Below are positions 40,962-49,172 of a stretch of DNA of 64,000 nucleotides, in pieces. How positions within the stretch are numbered: the first letter of the stretch is position 1; each line of letters opens with the position of its first letter. Origin of the DNA: Shewanella putrefaciens (GTDB lineage Bacteria > Pseudomonadota > Gammaproteobacteria > Enterobacterales > Shewanellaceae); assembly GCF_016406305.1 (NCBI RefSeq), contig NZ_CP066369.1:3242501-3306500 (forward strand), read 5' to 3'. The notes below the pieces were generated by a model. It ran no database searches and had not been told where the DNA came from. It was given only the letters and a program-made list of their open reading frames with translations. A program made the translations under genes and the position numbers.

Positions 40962-41672
40962 ATGACTCAGCCAACAACTCATCCAACTAGTACAACCAGC
41001 AGCACAGCAACGGCCAAAGAGCGTACTCTGCACGCCATTATCGACCCTTTATGCGGTTGGTGTTATGCCGCAGCGCCTTTACTCGATGCCGCCGCAAAAG
41101 CAGGTTTTACCATTAAGCTCCACGGCGGCGGTATGCTCACAGGATCTAGGTGCAAACAAATCGATGCCAACTGGCGCGACTATGTGATGCCCCACGATCT
41201 GCGTATTAGCGAACTAACCGGCCAACCCTTCGGGGAAAACTACTTTAACGGTCTGCTGCGCGATACCACAATCGTACTCGACTCGGCGCCCCCCATTAAA
41301 GCCATGCTCGCAGTCGATGCTATGGGTGGCGACAGTTTGGCCTATCTACACTCAGTGCAACTCGCCCACTACCGCAATGGTCACAGTGCTAGTGATGAAG
41401 GCAATCTCACAAGATTAGCCACAGCGCAGGGATTTAGCTCAAACGACTTCGTAGCACAATATGCGCAAGCTGAAGACAAACTCGATGAGCATATAATCGA
41501 ATCACGGGCTCTGCTCAACCGGATAGGTGCCCAAGGTTTTCCTTCGATAGCGATAGAAGCTGATAATGGCGCAATAATCGCCATCAATATCAACCGCTAC
41601 TATGGCCAGCCAGAGCAGTGGATAAGCTACCTTAAAACACCATTTACTGGGCTATACTCAAACCAAATATGA
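40962..41672 (+). CDS. DsbA family thioredoxin-fold protein (cytoplasmic, FrnE-like)
   Basis: 236 residues, no signal peptide. The active-site pair CGWC (Cys31, Cys34) sits in IIDPLCGWCYAAAPLL, the place it has in DsbA/FrnE-type proteins, and the cis-proline loop is in RIGAQGFPSIAIEA. A threonine/serine-rich tail covers the first 20 residues. AAAGG precedes ATG 40962. The helical insert between the two parts is full length. It is expected to catalyse thiol-disulfide exchange; the natural substrate is unknown. Confidence 0.82.
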   Translation: MTQPTTHPTSTTSSTATAKERTLHAIIDPLCGWCYAAAPLLDAAAKAGFTIKLHGGGMLTGSRCKQIDANWRDYVMPHDLRISELTGQPFGENYFNGLLRDTTIVLDSAPPIKAMLAVDAMGGDSLAYLHSVQLAHYRNGHSASDEGNLTRLATAQGFSSNDFVAQYAQAEDKLDEHIIESRALLNRIGAQGFPSIAIEADNGAIIAININRYYGQPEQWISYLKTPFTGLYSNQI

Positions 41673-41695
41673 CTCACTAACGTGCTGGACTGTAT

Positions 41696-42490
41696 ATGGA
41701 GAAAACCTTATCTCTGATAGCGAGCTTAATGCTACTGCTATCGAGCTATACTCCTGACGCACTTGCGGGCCGTGAACTTCATTTAGTCGCCACGAATTAC
41801 CCGCCTTTTTATGCCGATAACCTACCCGAACAAGGGGGCGTTGCCCAAGTGGTGAAGGAGGCCTTTAAACGCCAAGGTTACGATGTTAGCCTTAAGTTTT
41901 ATCCCTTCGCCCGCGCGGCGCTCCTAGTCAAAACTGGCCAAGCCGATGCCATAGTGGGGCTCTGGTATCGTAAAGAGCGCGAACAATGGGCGCAGTATTC
42001 TGAGCCCATCCAACCCGTACAAATCGTGTTTTATAAACGTAAAGATCATTCCCTCAGTTTTAGCCAACTGTCCGATCTCAAACCCTACACCATCGGCATT
42101 GGCCGTGGTTATGCTAACCCACCGGAGATCTTCGCGGCTGGCCTCACGACCGAAGAAAGCAATTCCGATGAAATGAATCTCAAAAAGTTATTTCTAAAAC
42201 GTATTGATTTAATCTTGATAGGCAATAACTTAGCAAGATACTTAATCAAAAAAGGCCCTCCTGAGTATGCAGATGCTTTCGAGCCAGTAGGCCAGCCCAT
42301 AGCGACTGAGGTCTTCCACTTAGGTGTATCCTTAGCCATAGCAGATCATCAACAGTTAGTGGCCGATTTTAATCAGGGTCTGATGAGCATGAAAAACGAC
42401 GGCCGTTTATCCACTATTTTGAGCCAATTTCCACAGATAGAGCTGGCACAGGCACCCACAGAGAAAACCCACGCCGAGGTGCATCCCTAA
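41696..42490 (+). CDS. Periplasmic solute-binding protein (SBP_bac_3 type)
   Basis: 264 residues with a signal peptide ending at DALAGRE. The body resembles family 3 extracellular binding proteins for amino acids or similar small polar solutes: ATNYPPFYADNLPEQGGVAQVVKEAFKRQGY, TGQADAIVGLWYRKERE. No permease or ATPase gene lies next to it. Such lone members often feed sensors or have lost transport partners. It starts 23 bases after the DsbA-like stop, so the two may be co-transcribed. Ligand unknown. Confidence 0.82.
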   Translation: MEKTLSLIASLMLLLSSYTPDALAGRELHLVATNYPPFYADNLPEQGGVAQVVKEAFKRQGYDVSLKFYPFARAALLVKTGQADAIVGLWYRKEREQWAQYSEPIQPVQIVFYKRKDHSLSFSQLSDLKPYTIGIGRGYANPPEIFAAGLTTEESNSDEMNLKKLFLKRIDLILIGNNLARYLIKKGPPEYADAFEPVGQPIATEVFHLGVSLAIADHQQLVADFNQGLMSMKNDGRLSTILSQFPQIELAQAPTEKTHAEVHP

Positions 42491-42742
42491 TATCCCGCCT
42501 TAAATCATTGCGCCTAAATATGCTACATCGCAGAATATTTTCACCTTTCAGCCGCTCTACGCTGCGATTTAGAGGCCACTTAGTGCACAATCCCTGTGCT
42601 CTAAGGTGCAAAACACAATTTCTTTCACTTTCGTGAGCTTAACTTTACAAATTTTTACCCTATTGGCATTGGTTGTTCACTAGAATAGCGCCATTAGCAG
42701 TATCGCCCTATTAACAGCCTTTTGTGCGAGATAATCATTCCA

Positions 42743-43855
42743 ATGAAAAAAACCATTATTGCCATTGCCTTAATTGCGGTGATTGCCACAGCCGTAAGCT
42801 TTAGTGATGTCCTTCAAGCGGCTAAACCCGAAAATGCCCCGCACCTGATGCGCACCGTTCCCGTGGTTACAGGGACTGTAGTAGAGCACCCACTGACGCA
42901 ATCTATTTCCTTAATTGGTAAACTCGCGGCCGAACGCGCCGTGGTGATTGCACCGCAGGTCACGGGCAAAATCAAACAAATCGCAGTGACCTCCAACCAA
43001 GCGGTTAAAAAAGGTCAATTACTGATCGAACTCGATGATATGAAGGCCCAAGCCGCCGTTGCCGAGGCCAATGCCTTCTTAAACGATGAAAGACGTAAAC
43101 TAAAAGAATTTGAAAAACTGATCAGCCGTAATGCTATCACCCAAACCGAGATTGACGCCCAAAAGGCCAGTGTCGATATCGCTCAGGCGCGCTTAGCTTC
43201 TGCCCAGGCGGAGTTACATTACCATTCACTCATCGCCCCCTTTGCAGGTAAGACAGGGTTAATCAATTTTAGTGAAGGTAAAATGGTCAGCATGGGCACA
43301 GAGCTGATGACCTTGGATGATTTGTCCAGTATGAGACTGGACCTTCAAGTACCGGAGCATTATCTGTCACAACTGAGTATCGGCATGCCAGTGTCCGCCA
43401 GCAGCCGCGCTTGGCCGGGGGAGCTTTTTACCGGTAAAGTGGTCGCCATCGATCCCCGCGTAAACGAAGAAACCCTAAACCTTAAGATCCGCGTTCAGTT
43501 TGAGAACCCTAAAAACCGCTTAAAACCGGGGATGATGATGTCATCCACCATCACCTTCCCGCCAATTATTGCGCCGATTGTGCCAGTACAAGCCCTCGAA
43601 TATTCGGGCACTAAACGCTATGTCTATGTGGTCAGCCCAGATCATATCGCCCAGCGTACCGAAGTGATCCTAGGTGCCCGCGTGGGTGATCAAGTGCTTA
43701 TCGATAGCGGTTTAAAGATTGGCGATAAAGTCGTCGTGCAGGGATTAGTGAATATGCGCGATGGTTTAAAAATCAATGAAGTGACCCTCGATACTAAGCA
43801 AACGGGCACCAGCTCCGCCGAGGCTGCCGAGACGAAAACGACGGAGACCAAATAA
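42743..43855 (+). CDS. RND efflux membrane fusion protein (periplasmic adaptor)
   Basis: 370 residues from ATG 42743; an in-frame TTG at 42722 is rejected. A signal peptide/anchor MKKTIIAIALIAVIATAVSF is followed by the adaptor core: lipoyl halves VIAPQVTGKIKQIAVTSNQAVKKGQLLIELDD and HYHSLIAPFAGKTGLI, an alpha-hairpin, and the beta-barrel (RLKPGMMMSSTITFP). The stop overlaps the permease start (TAATG). It is likely to connect the permease below to a TolC-like channel encoded elsewhere. Confidence 0.93.
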   Translation: MKKTIIAIALIAVIATAVSFSDVLQAAKPENAPHLMRTVPVVTGTVVEHPLTQSISLIGKLAAERAVVIAPQVTGKIKQIAVTSNQAVKKGQLLIELDDMKAQAAVAEANAFLNDERRKLKEFEKLISRNAITQTEIDAQKASVDIAQARLASAQAELHYHSLIAPFAGKTGLINFSEGKMVSMGTELMTLDDLSSMRLDLQVPEHYLSQLSIGMPVSASSRAWPGELFTGKVVAIDPRVNEETLNLKIRVQFENPKNRLKPGMMMSSTITFPPIIAPIVPVQALEYSGTKRYVYVVSPDHIAQRTEVILGARVGDQVLIDSGLKIGDKVVVQGLVNMRDGLKINEVTLDTKQTGTSSAEAAETKTTETK

Positions 43856-46800
43856 TGTGGCTATCGGATGTTTCAGTTAAACGCCCCGTCGTTGCTATCG
43901 TTTTAAGCTTACTGCTGTGCGTCTTTGGTTTAGTGTCTTTTACTAAACTCTCGGTAAGGGAAATGCCCGATGTCGAGAGCCCAGTGGTCACCGTCAGCAC
44001 CAGTTATTCCGGTGCCTCCGCGGCTATTATGGAGAGTCAAATCACTAAAACCCTCGAAGATGAACTGACGGGGATCAGTGGTATCGATGAAATCACCTCC
44101 ACCACCCGCAACGGAAGCTCGCGCATCACGGTCAAATTTCTCCTCGGCTGGGACTTAACCGAAGGGGTCAGTGATGTGCGCGACGCCGTTGCCCGTGGTC
44201 AACGCCGTTTACCCGAAGATGCGGATGACCCTGTCGTTTCTAAGGATAATGGTTCGGGCGAGCCTTCGGTCTATGTCAATTTAAGCTCTACCGTGATGGA
44301 CCGAACTCAACTCACAGATTATGCCCAGCGGGTATTAGAGGACAGATTTAGTCTTATCAGCGGCGTGAGTTCAATCAGTATCTCAGGCGGCCTATACAAG
44401 GTGATGTATGTCAAGCTTAGGCCTGAGCAAATGGCTGGGCGTAACGTCACAGTCACGGATATCACCAATGCATTGCGTAAGGAAAACGTCGAAACCCCCG
44501 GCGGCCAAGTGCGCAACGATACGACCGTCATGTCGGTACGAACCAAACGGCTTTACTACACGCCGCAGGATTTTGACTACTTAGTGGTACGCACCGCTAG
44601 CGATGGCACACCCATCTATTTAAAAGATGTGGCCGATGTGGCCGTCGGTGCACAGAACGAAAACTCCACCTTTAAGAGCGACGGCATTGTTAACTTAAGT
44701 TTAGGGGTGATCACCCAATCCGATGCCAACCCCTTAGTGGTCGCGCAGGAAGTACATAAAGAGGTCGATCGCATTCAAAACTTCCTGCCAGAAGGCACTA
44801 GCCTTGTGGTCGACTTCGATTCCACCGTGTTTATCGATCGCTCTATCGATGAGGTGTATAACACCCTCTATGTCACTGGGGCGCTCGTCGTATTAGTGCT
44901 CTATATCTTTATTGGCCAAGCTCGGGCGACCTTAATTCCCGCAGTCACAGTTCCTGTGTCTCTGATCTCGGCATTTATCGCCGCCAATATGTTCGGTTAT
45001 TCGATTAACCTATTGACCTTAATGGCATTAATTCTATCCATTGGCCTAGTCGTTGACGATGCGATTGTGGTCGTCGAGAACATATTCCACCATATCGAAA
45101 AAGGGGAAGAACCCTTACTCGCCGCCTATAAAGGCACACGGGAAGTGGGCTTTGCGGTAGTGGCCACCACCGCCGTATTAGTCATGGTATTCCTGCCCAT
45201 TTCCTTTATGGATGGTATGGTTGGCCTGTTATTTACCGAGTTTTCGGTAATGTTAGCTGTGTCTGTGCTGTTTTCATCCTTAGTCGCCCTAACGCTTACA
45301 CCAGTGCTCAGTAGTAAATTACTGAAGGCCAATGTGAAACCTAATCGTTTCAATCTGTGGGTTGATGCTGGCTTTGCGGCGATGGAAAAGGTTTATCGCA
45401 CCGCGGTGACTAAGGCGATCCGTTTTCGATTAATTGCCCCGATAGTGATCATCGCCTGCGTGGGCGGCAGTGGATGGTTAATGCAACAAGTACCTTCGCA
45501 GCTTGCGCCACAGGAGGACCGCGGCGTGCTCTACGCCTTTGTTAAAGGCGCCGAAGGCACGAGTTACAACCGTATGACGGCGAACATGGACATAGTCGAA
45601 GACAGGCTGATGCCTTTGTTGGGTAAGGGCGTGCTGCGATCCTTTAGCGTGCAAGCCCCCGCCTTCGGTGGCCGTGCTGGCGATCAAACTGGCTTTGTGA
45701 TCATGCAGTTAGAGGATTGGGGCAACAGAAATGTCACGGCGCAGCAGGCCCTTGGCATGATCAGCAAAGCCTTAAAAGATATCCCCGATGTGATGGTTCG
45801 CCCTATGATGCCAGGTTTTAGGGGGCAATCGAGTGAACCCGTACAATTTGTGCTTGGCGGCTCAGATTACGCCGAACTGTTTAAATGGGCACAGATATTA
45901 AAAGAGGAAGCCAACGCCAGCCCGCTCATGGAAGGTGCCGACTTAGACTATGCCGAAACCACTCCAGAGCTTATCGTCAGCGTCGATAAAGAGCGGGCTG
46001 CGGAGCTTGGCATCAGTGTCAATGAAGTATCAGAAACCTTAGAGGTGATGCTCGGCGGACGTAAGGAAACCACCTATGTCGATCGCGGCGAAGAATACGA
46101 TGTGTATCTACGGGGTGACGAAAACAGCTTTAACAACGTCGGAGACTTAAGCCAGATCTATATGCGCTCAGCCAAGGGGGAGTTAGTCACCCTAGACACT
46201 GTGACCCATATTGAAGAAGTCGCCTCGGCACAAAAACTCAGCCATACCAATAAGCAAAAATCGATCACCCTTAAAGCAAACCTCAGCGAGGGTTATACCT
46301 TAGGTGAAGCACTTAAGTTTCTGGATAATAAATCCATTGAGCTATTACCTAAGGATATTTCGATTGGTTACACCGGTGAATCTAAAGACTTCAAAGAAAA
46401 TCAAAGCAGTATCCTTATTGTCTTTGGTTTAGCCTTGCTGGTGGCTTACTTAGTGTTAGCGGCTCAGTTTGAGAGCTTTATCAACCCTATGGTGGTGATG
46501 TTCACTGTACCTATGGGGGTATTTGGTGGCTTCCTCGGTTTGCTTATCACTAGCCAAGGGATCAACATCTATAGCCAAATAGGCATGATCATGTTGATTG
46601 GCATGGTGACTAAAAACGGGATCTTGATTGTCGAATTTGCCAACCAATTACGTGACCGCGGGCTTGAACTCGATAGGGCCATTATCGACGCCTCATCCCG
46701 GCGTTTACGACCGATCCTAATGACGGCCTTCACCACCTTAATCGGTGCAGTACCGTTAATATTCTCGACGGGCGCGGGGGCGGAAAGCCGTATCGCAGTG

Positions 46801-46998
46801 GGCACTGTGGTGTTCTTCGGTATGGCGTTTGCAACTTTCGTGACGCTATTTGTGATCCCCGCCATGTACCGCTTAATCTCGGCAGCGACCCATTCACCGG
46901 GTTATGTCGAAGCTAAACTCGAAGCGGCGATTAAAGCACAAGAGTTAGCGGCACAAGAAGCTGCGGCAAAACAGCAGGAACTCGTGCCTAAAGCTTAA
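43855..46998 (+). CDS. RND family efflux permease
   Basis: 1047 residues, twelve membrane helices in two halves each with a large periplasmic domain. The N-terminus MWLSDVSVKRPVVAIVLSLLL is typical. Helix 4 has SIGLVVDDAIVVVENIFHHIE with the proton-relay aspartates. The C-terminal half carries GLALLVAYLVLAAQFESF and TKNGILIVEFANQL. It most resembles the AcrB-like HAE1 group used for drugs or bile-type compounds, but the substrate cannot be told. Adaptor gene immediately upstream; no outer-membrane channel gene nearby. Confidence 0.93.
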   Translation: MWLSDVSVKRPVVAIVLSLLLCVFGLVSFTKLSVREMPDVESPVVTVSTSYSGASAAIMESQITKTLEDELTGISGIDEITSTTRNGSSRITVKFLLGWDLTEGVSDVRDAVARGQRRLPEDADDPVVSKDNGSGEPSVYVNLSSTVMDRTQLTDYAQRVLEDRFSLISGVSSISISGGLYKVMYVKLRPEQMAGRNVTVTDITNALRKENVETPGGQVRNDTTVMSVRTKRLYYTPQDFDYLVVRTASDGTPIYLKDVADVAVGAQNENSTFKSDGIVNLSLGVITQSDANPLVVAQEVHKEVDRIQNFLPEGTSLVVDFDSTVFIDRSIDEVYNTLYVTGALVVLVLYIFIGQARATLIPAVTVPVSLISAFIAANMFGYSINLLTLMALILSIGLVVDDAIVVVENIFHHIEKGEEPLLAAYKGTREVGFAVVATTAVLVMVFLPISFMDGMVGLLFTEFSVMLAVSVLFSSLVALTLTPVLSSKLLKANVKPNRFNLWVDAGFAAMEKVYRTAVTKAIRFRLIAPIVIIACVGGSGWLMQQVPSQLAPQEDRGVLYAFVKGAEGTSYNRMTANMDIVEDRLMPLLGKGVLRSFSVQAPAFGGRAGDQTGFVIMQLEDWGNRNVTAQQALGMISKALKDIPDVMVRPMMPGFRGQSSEPVQFVLGGSDYAELFKWAQILKEEANASPLMEGADLDYAETTPELIVSVDKERAAELGISVNEVSETLEVMLGGRKETTYVDRGEEYDVYLRGDENSFNNVGDLSQIYMRSAKGELVTLDTVTHIEEVASAQKLSHTNKQKSITLKANLSEGYTLGEALKFLDNKSIELLPKDISIGYTGESKDFKENQSSILIVFGLALLVAYLVLAAQFESFINPMVVMFTVPMGVFGGFLGLLITSQGINIYSQIGMIMLIGMVTKNGILIVEFANQLRDRGLELDRAIIDASSRRLRPILMTAFTTLIGAVPLIFSTGAGAESRIAVGTVVFFGMAFATFVTLFVIPAMYRLISAATHSPGYVEAKLEAAIKAQELAAQEAAAKQQELVPKA

Positions 46999-47013
46999 GC
47001 TCGACGCTTAGAC

Positions 47014-47047
47014 AAAAAGCCAAGGTGCAAAACACCTTGGCTTTTTT
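47014..47047 (+). terminator. Terminator after RND permease
   Basis: Stem AAAAAGCCAAGGTG / CACCTTGGCTTTTT with a five-base loop and TTTTTT, 15 bases past the stop. Confidence 0.93.
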
Positions 47048-47168
47048 GCTTTTGGCTGAACTCAAACAACAGCCTGTGAATGGGTACCCCAACCTAGCAT
47101 CAGCCCCTTTACATTCGGGGCCATCTTTTATGCTATAGTGTTTTTCCTTCCCTAGGCTGGACATAGTA

Positions 47169-47642
47169 TTGAAAAAAATCGCTTTATTTGTCGATGTGCA
47201 AAACATCTATTACACCTGCCGCGAAGCCTATGGCCGCCAATTTAATTACCGCAAATTATGGCAACACTTAGGTTATGAGGGGGACATAGTGCTGGCCGTG
47301 GCCTATGCCATCCACAGGGGTGACGATGGGCAGTTAAAATTCCAAGACGCACTAAAACACATAGGTTTTGAGGTGAAGTTAAAACCTTTTATCCAGCGCA
47401 GCGATGGCTCGGCCAAGGGCGACTGGGATGTAGGGATCACTATCGATATTATGGAAGCGGCGAGCGAAGTCGATACTGTGATCTTATTGTCTGGGGATGG
47501 TGATTTCGATTTATTACTGCAAAAAATCCATCAAAAATATGGCGTTGAAACCCAAGTCTATGGCGTCCCTACCCTGACGGCGAAATCCTTAAGGGATGCA
47601 GCGTCCCAATTTCATCCCATAGATGAGGCGCTCTTACTCTAG
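47169..47642 (+). CDS. NYN domain protein (LabA/DUF88-like putative nuclease)
   Basis: 157 residues. The NYN/PIN-like fold is shown by KKIALFVDVQNIYYTC at the start, the GDWDVGITIDIME block and VILLSGDGDFDLLLQKI, which together supply the acidic residues of the predicted RNase site. The start is TTG 47169: the upstream frame has no ATG or GTG before a TAG at 47136, and the first internal Met is about 90 codons in. Function unknown; bacterial NYN proteins are predicted RNA-cleaving or RNA-binding factors. Confidence 0.85.
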   Translation: MKKIALFVDVQNIYYTCREAYGRQFNYRKLWQHLGYEGDIVLAVAYAIHRGDDGQLKFQDALKHIGFEVKLKPFIQRSDGSAKGDWDVGITIDIMEAASEVDTVILLSGDGDFDLLLQKIHQKYGVETQVYGVPTLTAKSLRDAASQFHPIDEALLL

Positions 47643-47737
47643 TGTCCCAAATGCGGCTATCAATCACGATAACCGCTTTTAAAACAGCAATTGGGGTCAT
47701 CGACGTTAACACACGCCTACTCAAACACGCCTACTGG

Positions 47738-48214
47738 CTACTGATAGGTGATGTCCGAATACATAGGTGCAAGACGTTTTAGGAAGGCATTGCGGGTCGA
47801 TAATGGGATCTGTAACTCCTTCATCGATTCAATCAAATGGCCGACTAAGGCATCAAAATCCGCCTGGGTAATATTCAACCCCTTATGGGTATTTGCCATA
47901 GTGTCACCTCGGTAATCGCAGCCCCCATCAGTAACCAAACAAAAATGCTCAATAACACGTTCACGAAATACAGCAATATCCGTCTCTTGGAAATGATGCA
48001 CTATGCGACTATCGGTTGCGATACGGGCCAATAAGCCATCGACTATCGCAGAGACGCCAACTTCACCGCCTAAATCTTGGTATAAGCTTTGCTGGCTTGC
48101 GGTATGACTATTTGAGCTAACATCTGGCGCCGACGTTTCTGCCGTTTGCACCGCGCAACCAGTGAAAAAAAACAAGGCGGCGAAAGGTAATAGCTTCAGC
48201 AATAAACGACTCAT
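47738..48214 (-). CDS. Lipoprotein-anchored group 1 truncated hemoglobin
   Basis: 158 residues from ATG 48214 (GGAGGG four bases upstream; overlaps the upstream gene stop by four bases). MSRLLLKLLPFAALFFFTGC is a lipoprotein signal with Cys20 lipidation and Ala/Val after it, predicting the outer membrane. A linker leads into a group 1 truncated globin: LYQDLGGEVGVSAIVDGLL, the E-helix region, and MANTHKGLNIT with the proximal heme histidine (His110). Globins of this class bind oxygen or nitric oxide. Last gene of the 52140-47738 operon. Confidence 0.85.
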   Translation of the reverse strand: MSRLLLKLLPFAALFFFTGCAVQTAETSAPDVSSNSHTASQQSLYQDLGGEVGVSAIVDGLLARIATDSRIVHHFQETDIAVFRERVIEHFCLVTDGGCDYRGDTMANTHKGLNITQADFDALVGHLIESMKELQIPLSTRNAFLKRLAPMYSDITYQ

Positions 48215-49092
48215 AGCGCGCCCTCCACCGACACATACCAACCCTGCTGATCGTCAAAACCCGCAATACTGCCTAAATTTGCATAGGCCGTGACCACAGA
48301 AAGGTGCTTATTGATAAACCAAGCTAAAAATACATCCTGCCAATCATCCTCACGGGCAAAAGCTAACTCATTGGGTTTTTGGCGATATTCGATACCTAGT
48401 GCCACATTATCCGTCAGCAATACCGCCGCAGAGGCTTCGAGCACAAACTGATAATCACTGCTGGCTTGAGTACCAAAACCCAATAAACCCGTTTGATTCG
48501 CTTTAGTTGCACGCACTGTGCCATTAAGTAATAAGTTACGCCCCGCCACCGCATCAAAAAAGACTTTGCTGGCAGCAACATACACATCTAAGCCCCAATC
48601 AGAGCGCGCCCCAACTGCCTGAGAAATCGCAAAGTCATCGACCCTTTTATACTGGGCGCCAAGGGTGATTTGCGGCATAGCCGTATAAAGCAACTCTCCG
48701 GCAAGCTTATACTTTACCCCAAAGATATCTTGGCCTAATTCGCCGCCCATAGTCTCTAAATCAAAGGTTTGACGAGCGGCGCTGAGCTCAAATCGATTAT
48801 CAAAACTCAAGGAAGCGCCAATCACTTTCAGCGTAAAATCATCGACATAAACGCCCGTCGCCATCGCCGTTGCCGACCATTCATCGCTACTGCCATAACC
48901 GTTGATCACCGCCCACGGCACTATGCCACCGCCCGCACTGCCTTCAATCATAGTACCGCCGCCAGTAGCAACCACACGGCTACCTTCTGCAAATGCAGGA
49001 ACAATGCCCAGTAATAACAACAGGCAAAGTAACGCCTTGATATAACGCCAAAGGAATAAATTCAGCGGCAATGCATGCATGGGAATAGTCAT
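48211..49092 (-). CDS. DUF3034 family outer-membrane protein
   Basis: About 293 residues from ATG 49092, chosen for its GGAG six bases upstream; the longer in-frame start at 49167 is GTG. Signal peptide ends PAFAEG. The mature part begins GSRVVATGGGTMIEGSAGGGIVPWA, the DUF3034 hallmark, and continues as alternating strands (LSVVTAYANLGSIAGFDDQQGWYVSVEGAL at the end), as expected of a beta-barrel. Function unknown. It lies 80 bases after the phosphodiesterase gene and overlaps the globin gene, so it belongs to the same operon. Confidence 0.8.
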   Translation of the reverse strand: MTIPMHALPLNLFLWRYIKALLCLLLLLGIVPAFAEGSRVVATGGGTMIEGSAGGGIVPWAVINGYGSSDEWSATAMATGVYVDDFTLKVIGASLSFDNRFELSAARQTFDLETMGGELGQDIFGVKYKLAGELLYTAMPQITLGAQYKRVDDFAISQAVGARSDWGLDVYVAASKVFFDAVAGRNLLLNGTVRATKANQTGLLGFGTQASSDYQFVLEASAAVLLTDNVALGIEYRQKPNELAFAREDDWQDVFLAWFINKHLSVVTAYANLGSIAGFDDQQGWYVSVEGAL

Positions 49093-49172
49093 TCGAAACT
49101 CCGCTTTTATTCTGTGAAAGACAACGGCTAAGTCTAATGCGCTTTTTAGCCTTGTTAGGCAATTCACTTATA

